The notes beneath the pieces are model-generated. The model ran no database searches and was not told the origin of the DNA. It worked only from the letters and a program-made list of their open reading frames with translations. From assembly GCA_015179045.1 (NCBI GenBank), contig WHUZ01000263.1:1-17153 (forward strand): a stretch of DNA of 17,153 nucleotides, read 5' to 3'. Shown here in pieces: positions 1 through 7,506 of the stretch. The position numbers and the translations under genes are program-made. Origin of the DNA: Kalaharituber pfeilii (Eukaryota; Ascomycota; Pezizomycetes; Pezizales; Pezizaceae). Each line of letters starts with the position of its first letter. The stretch's first letter is position 1.

Positions 1-703
1 ACAATCCCCAACAAATATCCTCTGCCCTTGATGTCGGAGTTACTTAAGAAGACCCAAGGCGGTAAATGGTTCACCAAACTGGACCTCAAGAATGGCTACA
101 ACCTCATCAGAATCAAGTCAGGCGACGAATGGAAAACGGCCTTCAAGACTGCAAAAGGCCTCTTCGAGTATACCGTCATGCCCTTTGGACTCATCAACGC
201 ACCCGCATCCTTCCAGGAAAATGATGGATGAGATCCTTTCAAGGCATCGATGGAGTCGTTTGATACTTGGATGATATCTTGATCTATAGAGGCATAACAG
301 AGAAGGACCACCAAAGGATACTGGAAAAAGTGCTCGCTAAGTTAAGTGAACATGGGCTAGCAGTCAATTTGGCCAAATGCGAGTTCCATGTATACGAAAA
401 CTATATTCCTAGGACACTTAATTAATGGCACCGAGATCAAGATGGACCCTGCCAAACTGAGTACTATTCGTGACTTGGCCCCAACCTACAAAGAAGAAGG
501 AGGTCTAAGCTTTCTTGGGGTTTGCCAATTATTACCGCCGATTCATCATCAACTACTCCGCTATGACCCGCCCTCTAATGATCTTGACCGGAAACTTACC
601 CTTCACGTGGGGAGCAGAGCAGCAATCTGCATTTTCGGAACTTAAAGAAAAGTTCATGATAGGTCCCATCCTATGCTAGTTCAATCGATCCCTACCTACT
701 ATC
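1..703 (+). pseudogene. pol: Pol: reverse transcriptase domain (frameshifted)
   Basis: RNA-directed DNA polymerase that would copy the element's RNA to cDNA in the virus-like particle. Frame 1 from base 1 opens in the finger region (NKYPLPL), then KLDLKNGY with the first catalytic Asp (codon 82-84), GLFEY and [13 protein letters not shown]. The YLDD box with the other two catalytic Asp is at 264-275. Reading through needs four frame changes, each an apparent extra base in a short homopolymer run: A near 220, T near 239, A near 399, G near 499. Nonsense codons are TGA 261-263 (body 1 and body 3 keep Trp TGG here), TAA 506-508 and TAG 677-679. The thumb and connection (FLGFANYYRRFI, then WGAEQQSAF) follow after 509. 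The domain is certain; whether the insertions are real or sequencing error is open. Confidence 0.93.
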
Positions 704-1078
704 GTGGAAACCGACTTCTCGGATCAGGCTCTCGCTGGTATCCTGAGTCAGTATCATATCAAGGATGATGTCACCACACTCCACTCTTATGATTTTCACT
801 CCCGCATCCTAAACCCCGCTGAGCATAACTACCCCATTCATGATAAGGAACTATTAGCCATCTTCGAATGCCTTCACAAAAAATGGAGGATAGAGTTACT
901 TGGGCTTAAGTTCACCGTCTATACTGATCACCATGCATTAAAGTACTTCACTACCAAACAACGTCTTAATAGCCGTCAAGCCAACTGGAGTCAAAAACTC
1001 TCCGAATTAGACTATGTTATCAAATACATCCCCGGAAGGCTTAACGGCAAAGCAGACGCCCTCTCCGACGAACGGTGA
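704..1078 (+). pseudogene. pol: Pol: RNase H domain
   Basis: Degrades the RNA strand of the RNA:DNA hybrid during reverse transcription. The frame is open for about 124 codons and is the same frame as the RT segment from base 500, so it is the continuation of pol and not a separate gene. The expected acidic positions are visible: ETDFSDQALAGILSQ (first Asp), YPIHDKELLAI (Glu), FTVYTDHHALKYF (Asp) and GRLNGKADALS (last Asp). The domain looks intact. The TGA at 1076-1078 ends the frame at the normal RNase H to integrase tether, where most relatives read on, so it is probably another acquired stop. The fragment starts at a GTG only because upstream stops cut the ORF. Confidence 0.92.
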
Positions 1079-2511
1079 TGCCACCTCCAGCAGCATTAAA
1101 CAGTTATTCAAAGATGGCAACTGCTGGTAGATAAGGAAGCAGTGAGGCAGAAAACATATGGATAGATATACCGGGTATCAACTGTAATGACTAGGAAAGA
1201 AATGGTAATGGACTCCTTGTGGTACCAGAGCAGTACTGACTAGAAGTGTTACGATAATGCCATGACTCAAATGTGGCTGAACATTGGGGGGTGCACAGAA
1301 CCTAGGAACTTCTCTCAAGGAACTTCTACTGGGATGGGTGGAAGGATCAAGTAGCTGATTATGTCGCCGGCTGTGCAGCCTGCCTTAAGGCCAAAGCTGA
1401 CTGATATCCGAGGTGAACCAAACTGATGCCTATACCAACTGGAAGCAAACCTTGGGAAGAGATCGCAATAGACTTCGTTGTAGAGTTACCAGAATCTGAG
1501 GGCTACAATGCAATCTTGGTTGTCACTGACTGGTTCACCAAAATGCAACAGTACATACCGGCAAAGAACACATGGACAACCCGAGACGTCGCCAACGCTT
1601 TCATCAACGATGTCTTCAGACAATTCGGTCTACCCCTTCATATCACCTCAGACCGTGGACCGCAATTCGTCTCATCCCTCTGAAAGGAGATCACCTCAAA
1701 GCTCGACATAGGTCTCCGACTCTCCACTGCTCACCACCCTCAAACAGATGGACTCTCTGAGCGCGCCATTCAAACGCTCAAGCAGTACTTGCATATCTAC
1801 CCTCATGACCGACAAAACTGATGGGCTACTTGGCTACCTCTAGCCGAGTTTACATATAATTCTACTACGACATCCACTCATGAATATAGCCCATTTTGAT
1901 CACTATACGGATTCGATCCCAAAGTTATACACCTCTCGGATGACCACACCTACACTTCACCAGCCACCGAAGACTGGCTCGATAGGATGACCACAGTACA
2001 CAACCACATCGCAGACACTCTTAAGAAAATCAATGACTGACGCTCCAACCTATTCCTCGATAAAGCATGAAAGTTCTAGATTGGAGACAAAGTTCTTATT
2101 GATCGGAGGAATCTTCGGATTACTTCGGGCAATAACTGGACTTTGACCAATAAATACATCGGTCCTTACCTAGTGTCAAGAGTGATCAATGATAGTGCTT
2201 ATGAAGTTACATTGCCGCAAGGTATGCGACTTTATGAAGTCATCCACATCTCCCTCCTGAAGCCCTTTCGAGAAAGACTTGAACTTCAAGAGATGGAAGT
2301 CGATGACGACAACGAATTCTTCTATGAAATAGACTATGTCGTCAACTCCAAACGCATCAATAGGGTAGTAAAGTATCGAATCTGTTGGCAAGGTTATGGC
2401 GAAGACGATGATACATGAGAACCGATAGGGAATCTATAACGATCTCTTGAATCCATCAGAGAGTTCCATACATAGCATCCAAGGAAGCCTTGAGACCCTA
2501 CGGTCTAATAA
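1079..2511 (+). pseudogene. pol: Pol: integrase with GPY/F module and chromodomain (nonsense-riddled)
   Basis: Integrase would insert the cDNA; the chromodomain directs it to chromatin. From 1261 to 2511 one frame runs with no indel. The HHCC zinc finger has His at 1261 and 1282 and Cys at 1372 and 1381. The catalytic core has Asp 1471, Asp 1651 and Glu 1759; the last two are 35 residues apart, the D,D35E spacing. The GPY/F module (YIGPYLV ... HISLLKPF) is at 2155-2265. The chromodomain (VKYRICWQGYGEDDDT) ends near 2416. In-frame stops: TAG 1303, TGA 1402, 1414, 1681, 1819, 1897, 2038, 2068, TAG 2077, TGA 2416, TAA 2437, TAG 2473, TGA 2491, TAA 2506. The natural end is probably TAA 2509-2511, shared with body 3. 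The tether 1079-1260 is poorly conserved. Confidence 0.93.
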
Positions 2512-2824
2512 GGCATCGATGGCTATGGCCAGGCTACTTGGATTTTAGAGTATAGTGAGTACCTTTTTCTTACAAAGAGATTGTCTCCTACTGGGTTTTA
2601 CTCTTCGGAAAGGTTTTTAATGGCTCACTAATGGCGAGTGCCAAAAGACATGCCAGTCTCACCATCGGCCACGAGCCATAAAGTTCGGCTCGTGAAGTTA
2701 CCTCGCGTATAAGGTACACCGATAGTTATATTAGCCATCAAGTTGAATACTCACAATCCTAATTAGTTTCGGTTTTTTTTTTGGTGATTGTCAGTCGGGA
2801 CGACTGCCCTAGAATGGGGGGTAA
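2512..2824 (+). other. 3' untranslated region of element 1
   Basis: No coding signal is seen between the pol stop and the polypurine tract. It contains a perfect 8-bp inverted repeat, CACGAGCC / GGCTCGTG, at 2670-2694 with a 9-nt loop. The homologous region of body 2 (about 7600-7650) does not keep both arms. Confidence 0.7.
2811..2824 (+). promoter_or_regulatory. Polypurine tract of element 1
   Basis: AGAATGGGGGGTAA directly abuts the LTR start TGTTATGG. It is the RNase H-resistant primer for plus-strand DNA synthesis and marks the LTR at 2825 as a 3' LTR. Degenerate equivalents sit next to LTR2 and LTR3 on the minus strand. Confidence 0.85.
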
Positions 2825-3466
2825 TGTTATGGCTAAGATGAAGACTTACCCGCCTCGGGGCAAACACTACCTTGTAATCGGTATAAGACTAACGCTGACT
2901 GACCAGACTGATTACCCGTTAGGCCTAGCTGTCGATTCTCGAATCATTTTTGTATAGGGTAGTGTTACGGAAGGGCGTGTCACTATTTATGGTTTGGAAT
3001 CCTGCTTAACACATGCACTCTGCTTATGAAGCTTTACTAATATACACACATGCATTAGTATATACTGCTATATTTGTCTGGTACTATTTTTGCATGTTTT
3101 CGATTACGTCTTCTTATTATTGCTTGCATAAGAGTTAATCACGTTGGTCATCATCTATTATTTGTTTGACTAGTCATGTATGATGAACGCAGTCTATATA
3201 AGCGTGGGCAATAGCATAGCTAGAAGTATCAAGACTCTAGTGGTGTTCTCAGTTCCTCTATAACTCTAAATCCCATCGATTTATTCCTATGCCCATGAAT
3301 CGCTTCATTCCACTTCGCGGTCCACTGCTATTATCTTACCTGCATCCGCTATGCCTTAAGCCTTCGTACTTATTACCAGACCACTACCGCTACTACGACT
3401 GCTTCCCCTTAGCCTTCAAATCAGTCGGAGTCGCTTAGTTGAACAAAGCCCCTCACGCCTGTAACA
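2825..3466 (+). repeat. LTR-A, 3' LTR of element 1 (642 bp)
   Basis: It starts TGTTATGGC just after the polypurine tract and ends GCCTGTAACA, the TG...CA ends of an LTR. Its reverse complement matches LTR1, LTR2 and LTR3 block by block (for example the AAACATGCAAAAATAGTA, AAGCTTC and CCCTTCC blocks), so it belongs to the same family as the minus array but is much less mutated. The right boundary is confirmed independently: the bases from 3467 match LTR2 from 7133 without a gap. Confidence 0.92.
3195..3202 (+). promoter_or_regulatory. TATA box of LTR-A
   Basis: TATATAAG in the middle of the LTR, the expected core promoter of the U3 region. The same octamer occurs at the corresponding place in LTR2, LTR3 and LTR-E, which supports function. 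Confidence 0.75.
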
Positions 3467-3541
3467 CTGAGGTAATAGGTGTATATAATGAAAACATATA
3501 AAAATAGTATAGAACAAAGATAATGAATGTACTAATGCATA
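3467..3541 (-). repeat. LTR1, fragment left of the TIR element
   Basis: This is the middle part of an old minus-strand LTR matching LTR2 7133-7207. Everything of LTR1 left of this point was displaced by element 1 and lies outside the window. The fragment continues at 4827 after the TIR element. Confidence 0.88.
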
Positions 3542-3650
3542 TGTGCTAGACCATTCGTAACAAATGTTCCAGTAGCCACTGGCCTGGACCACTCACTACT
3601 GCCTCAGACCACTGGCCACTAGCCTAGACTACTTAATGGAATGCTGGTTC
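3542..3650 (+). repeat. Left terminal inverted repeat
   Basis: It pairs with 4739-4826 and is about 20 bp longer because of an internal gap near 3600-3625. It holds the imperfect palindrome CCAGTAGCCACTGG (3569-3582) and further CCACTGGCC-like words, which look like subterminal transposase-binding repeats. Confidence 0.82.
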
Positions 3651-3756
3651 GTGACTGGCCCGAGCCACTCAGAATTTGAATTTTCTCATTCTACCTACAA
3701 TTCACCCTCTCAAACTTATACAAACACACTCGCGTATCCACACATCCACTGTTTGA

Positions 3757-4077
3757 AGAAACAGTGTCACTAAAGACCTCTCCCTATCACAGGGAAACAT
3801 AGCTCTACCAAGGACCCTTCTAGTGATAGAAAAAAACAGCTTCATTAAGGACCATCTTCGGCGAATTAAAAAAAAAACAGTAGCAGTAAGGACTCCTCCA
3901 GCGATAGGAAAACACAGCTTCATCAAGGACTCTCAGCAACAGGAAAAAACAGCTTTATCAAGGACCCCTTTAGCGACAGGAAAAATCAGCTTCATCAAGG
4001 ACCCCTCCAATGACAGGGTAAAAAAAAATACAGTGTGATGAATGACCTCCTCTAGTGACAGGAAAAACAGCTTTAAG
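3757..4077 (+). repeat. Minisatellite of about 37 bp, 8.4 units
   Basis: Eight full units of 35-44 bp and a partial ninth. Each unit has an A-run, then CAGCTTCATCAAGGACC, then a CCTC-AGCGACAGG-like half. Unit starts are near 3757, 3795, 3830, 3868, 3909, 3944, 3981, 4019 and 4063. Length differences come mainly from the A-run; units at 3944 and 3981 are the most alike. The 71-codon open frame at 3823-4038 merely crosses it and is not a gene. Confidence 0.88.
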
Positions 4078-4738
4078 ATTGCAATGAACATCTTGAATAA
4101 TATCAAATGCTCGATCTTCTATAATACCTCACAATGGTATTTGTTTTGGGGAGGATTCACTTTGTACATTAGAATACTATCCTCATTAATAAAAAATTCT
4201 AATTTGTTAATATCTTATTAAAATATCTCATTATAAGTTATATTTACCTTGGCAAGAGTTTTAATATTATTCTCAGCCGCTGAAGATATGGGGCATTCTG
4301 GATTATGACAGAAAGTTCAGATTTTACATAAAATCTAAGGTTCCATTTAATATCTATTTGTATGATCCCGAGATTGAATATATAGCTCGAATTGATGCCG
4401 AATTTCAGGTGTAAAAGGCTCCATAGGTAAAGATTGTTAAGGAATGAGGCTGAAAAGTAATTACCAGTTTAGGTAAATAAGATAGGCTTGAGGTTGCATA
4501 CTAGAAAAGTGTATGGAACAGAATGCAATATATGTAGAATACATTCAAAATACTGATAGTATGGAAAAAATATCAAGTTTAAATACTTAAGTAAATAAAC
4601 AAAAAAATAAACAAATGATTTAGACAATTACAATTTCGAACCTTCTAGTATTTTTAACAGCCACCAATATACCAATATTCTGTTATAGTTCTATGTGCAG
4701 AATAAAAAGGTCAATGTGTTGTACTAGTATGTAATGAT
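4078..4738. other. AT-rich interior of the TIR element, no gene seen
   Basis: I find no coding frame, tandem repeat or RNA-like structure here. It is either filler of the non-autonomous element or the decayed remnant of a transposase region beyond recognition. Confidence 0.6.
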
Positions 4739-4826
4739 GAACCAGTGTTCTATTGAGTAGTTCGGACTAGTGGTGAGTAGCCTGGGCCAGTGGCCACTGG
4801 AACGTTGTTATGAATGGCCCGGCACA
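4739..4826 (-). repeat. Right terminal inverted repeat
   Basis: Reverse complement of the left repeat. It contains the perfect 14-bp palindrome CCAGTGGCCACTGG at 4787-4800 and ends GGCCCGGCACA, matching TGTGCTAGACC at the left end with small differences. Confidence 0.82.
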
Positions 4827-5113
4827 CATATACATATATAAATAAAGCTTCCATAATTCAAGTGTATATATCAAGCTACATTTCAAATAACACACCCTTC
4901 CATAGTACTACCCTATCTAAATAATACAAGAATCAATAGCTAAGCCTAATAGGTGATTAGTCTAGTTAATCAGCATTGGTCTTATATTCGATTGCAGAGT
5001 CAGTATTTTTCCTTTGGTAGGTAAGTCTTTACTTTTAGCTATGGTAGTTAGTTAGTAATGAAACTCTTGCCTCTTATCATAGTAGTAGGTAAGTTTTCAC
5101 TCTAGCCATAATA
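4827..5113 (-). repeat. LTR1, fragment right of the TIR element
   Basis: Matches LTR2 from 7204 to its end at 7490. The terminal CATAACA of LTR2 reads CATAATA here (5107-5113). As the 3' LTR of body 1 it should be followed by a polypurine tract, but the next bases already belong to the integrase region, so a deletion starts exactly at or beside the LTR edge. Confidence 0.88.
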
Positions 5114-6751
5114 GTATTGATATAAGTCTTTTTAGCTATTCTAGTAGAAGTTCTAAGAGAGGAGTTCTTGTATTCAATATATACTCTACTGTCAAGCCAC
5201 ATTACTGTTATAGTATTATTATTATTACTTTTAGTTAATACTAGTTGGGTATTATATTGGACCTATCATCATTTCTTATTCATTCATTACTATTAACTTC
5301 AGGGATATTAGTCCACATATCTTGTACTTCACCAGTCTGAAAAGAAGTATTTACTTTGCCATTAAGCTAATATAATCAAATTCAAGAAGTTTCTAGCTCC
5401 AGTTGGATTGCTAGTTATTGAGATATTATTTAGTAATAAAGTACATGGTCAGTGAAGATAGTGAACTTAATTCCCAATAGCTCTATCCTCTATATATACA
5501 ATTAAGGATTATTAAGAGTTTGTTATTATGTATAAAAGTAGTTTCATTTAGCAGGAGTTAGTAGTCGAGAATGGTACTTGCAGAGGTGAAGAGTAGTAAT
5601 GCCATTCTTAAGCTCAAGATACTAGTGAGTGTCTGGTCTAAGCAGTCAGTTTTATAATTGTTAACAGGAATTAATTAAACTGTCACAGTATGAAAGTACT
5701 AATGAACTTATCTTGGAGTTCTATAAAAGCAGCTTGCTGCTCTGCCCCCTGAAAATAAAGAGTATATCTCTAGTCAAGGCTTGTAAGTAGTTAGGTTATA
5801 GCAGAGTAAATTAAGTCAGTGGTAGTAGTTGAGGACAAATCAGTAGTAGTAGTTTACAAAGCATAGAAAGGCTTGCATCTTTTTTTATTAGCTGTGATTA
5901 GTCATGAATAGTAGAGAGTTTGAATAGGTGTATTTTAATCTCAAGGCTAATAATAAAATGACTAAGGAATATGGTTTCATATATATGGAACTTGTACTGT
6001 AAGCCCATATTTGCTTAATCTTAGTAAGTACTTTTCTACTATCCTTTTATAGTTTTATTTGAACTTGCTTTCATAAATTAAGAGTCCTGGTACCAAATAA
6101 CTCTACTAATGTAAGTAAAGATCTTATCTATTATCTTTTCGAAGAAGGCAGATATGTTGATAAGTCCAAAAGGTATAACTAAGTACTTCGAATAAGCCTT
6201 TACATGTATCTAATAGCTGCCATTCATTACCTGACAATTTATATGGGGTTGTAGCTACTATTGAGCTCGAGTTTGGTAACCTATTTACTACCTTGGGTCT
6301 TCTTTAAGGAGTTCTGATATGAAGTGCAATAGATATTTGTTCAAAATAGTAAGTTTGCTTAGTGCCCTTATAATTAATGCATAGTTAGAGGAACCTGTCT
6401 ATCTTCTAAAAAAAAATAGTGAAGCTGCTTTTGACCTTGACCTTTATATCTTCCTTGCTAGTAGGTATTTGATACTATATCTCTAAAGAGCCTCATCTTC
6501 TTCTCAGGTATACTAAACTATAGGGAGACTTCATGTTTGGATTCTTAAAAAGGATTTTATGATTTTAGCTTTGGTAAGAAGGTAAGTGGCATACATATTC
6601 CTTAGAAAAAGATATTAATATATTATAAGTGCTAGTGCTCATATGTATTAATCAATAAATATTATCCTCTTTAAGGATATTATCAAAACAGAAAGCAACT
6701 CAATACGAGTACAAGGACTAATAAACAAGCTATACAATAATATATTTATCA
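5114..6751 (-). pseudogene. pol: Body 1: degenerate gypsy pol lacking integrase C-terminus, chromodomain and gag
   Basis: On the minus strand, from right to left: RT N-terminus and linker (about 6400-6751), RT core (about 5750-6400), RNase H (about 5350-5750) and the integrase zinc-finger end (5114-5240). Recognisable pieces are KGLFEV then VIPFGLIN for the RT centre near 6120-6210, AEQQAAFIELQDKF near 5690-5745 and ELLGIKFTIFTDH in RNase H near 5435-5490. The YLDD box has decayed to a YQDS-like form next to a retained Trp (6093-6095). Compared with body 3, about 1.5 kb is missing at the left end, where LTR1 joins the zinc-finger region; compared with body 2, about 640 bp is missing before LTR2. 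Many stops and frame changes; no function. Confidence 0.85.
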
Positions 6752-7490
6752 TATTATGGGTATGAGGTACTCAACTCTAGTGAGCACTAGAAGGGACCAG
6801 ATGTTATGGCTATGGTGGGGAAAATGGTAGTGCTGGCATCATCCCAGAAGTATGAATACGGCAGGTCAGAATAGCTACAGAGGTATATGTGGTAGACTAG
6901 AAGGGCAGCTACTCGGTTGGGAGCATGCAGTGGAAAGGAGTAATTCACAGCCATAGTAAGGGAATGATAGATTCAGGGTTATAGAAAAACTTAGAATACT
7001 ACTTATGTCTTGATTCTTCTAACTATACTATCACTAGCTGGTACTTATATAGACTTTAGGATAGCTATACATAAGGAGTTAACAAATAAATAATTGGCTG
7101 GCTCTATAGCAATTCCTTGTCAATACCAATACCTGTAGTAATAGGCATACATAATAAAAACATACAAAAATAGTACAGGACAAAGATAATGAATGTACTA
7201 ATACATATGCATATATAAATAAAGCTTCCATAATTTGAGTATATATATCAAGCTGCATTCTAAATGATACACCCTTCTGTAGTACTGCCCTATCTAAACG
7301 ATGTGAGAATCAATAGCTAAGTCTAATGGGTAATTAGTCTAGTCAATCAGTATTGGTCTTATATTCGATTGCAGAGTTAGCGTTATCCTCTTAGTAGGTA
7401 AGTCTTTACCTTAAGCCATGGCAGCTAATTAGTAGTGGAACCCTTACCCCTTACTATAGTGGTAGACAAGTTTCTACCTTAGCCATAACA
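6752..7490 (-). repeat. LTR2, shared by bodies 1 and 2 (739 bp)
   Basis: Minus-strand LTR. The right edge CCATAACA is followed by a degenerate minus-strand polypurine tract (7491-7506), so it is the 3' LTR of body 2. Its left edge directly joins the 5' side of body 1, so it is also the 5' LTR of body 1. The left end TATTATGGGTATGAGG aligns with TGTTACAAGCATGAGG of LTR3, a decayed terminus. It holds the intact homologue of the TIR insertion site (7204-7207) and of the element 1 insertion point (7133). Confidence 0.88.
7044..7051 (-). promoter_or_regulatory. TATA box of LTR2
   Basis: CTTATATA on the + strand, that is TATATAAG in LTR orientation, conserved with the other LTRs despite heavy decay around it. 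Confidence 0.6.
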
Positions 7491-7506
7491 TTACTCCTCT
7501 ATTTAG
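7491..7506 (-). promoter_or_regulatory. Polypurine tract remnant of body 2
   Basis: CTAAATAGAGGAGTAA in minus orientation, next to LTR2. It aligns with the polypurine tract of element 1, whose G-run has partly become A. Confidence 0.65.

Larger units (their letters stand above)
1..3466 (+). mobile_element. Element 1: Ty3/gypsy chromovirus, 5'-truncated by the window edge
   Basis: This is the 3' part of an LTR retrotransposon in the order RT, RNase H, integrase, GPY/F, chromodomain, polypurine tract, 3' LTR. Integrase after RNase H defines Ty3/gypsy, and the terminal chromodomain places it among chromoviruses, which read histone marks to choose heterochromatic sites. Gag, protease and the 5' LTR would lie to the left. 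Pol carries at least 15 nonsense codons and four single-base insertions, so it is dead as read. It is clearly younger than the minus-strand copies next to it: the YLDD box and the integrase D,D,E residues survive and CpGs remain frequent. Sequence right of 3466 continues an older LTR of the same family, so the right insertion edge is precise. The target-site duplication cannot be checked because the left edge is missing. Confidence 0.95.
3542..4826. mobile_element. TIR-bounded non-autonomous DNA element (1285 bp)
   Basis: Long imperfect terminal inverted repeats face each other: the left end TGTGCTAGACCATTCGTAAC matches the reverse complement of the right end. The element interrupts LTR1, and LTR2 keeps the empty site (CATA at 7204-7207), so the boundaries are well supported. 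It is flanked by CATA on both sides (3538-3541, 4827-4830); a TA duplication with the right end at 4828 reconstructs the same empty site. The interior has no coding ORF, only a minisatellite and AT-rich sequence, so it must have depended on a transposase made elsewhere. The superfamily is unclear: the duplication is too short for hAT or Mutator, and neither the ends nor the target settle it. Confidence 0.85.

Noticed and set aside
1303..2508. TGA read as Trp and TAA/TAG read as Gln (an altered genetic code)
   Set aside because: Tempting because stops fall at Trp and Gln sites with few indels. But TGA in element 1 also faces AGA, AGG, CGG, TGC and CAA in body 3, body 3 has TAG at a chromodomain Trp position, and TGG is used freely in the same frames. 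Ordinary transition decay explains it.
3823..4038. 71-codon frame with SFIKD-like peptide repeats
   Set aside because: It simply translates the minisatellite and its A-runs; unit lengths are not multiples of three.
3757..4077. CRISPR-like repeat array
   Set aside because: Units are contiguous and imperfect with no unique spacers, inside a eukaryotic transposable element.
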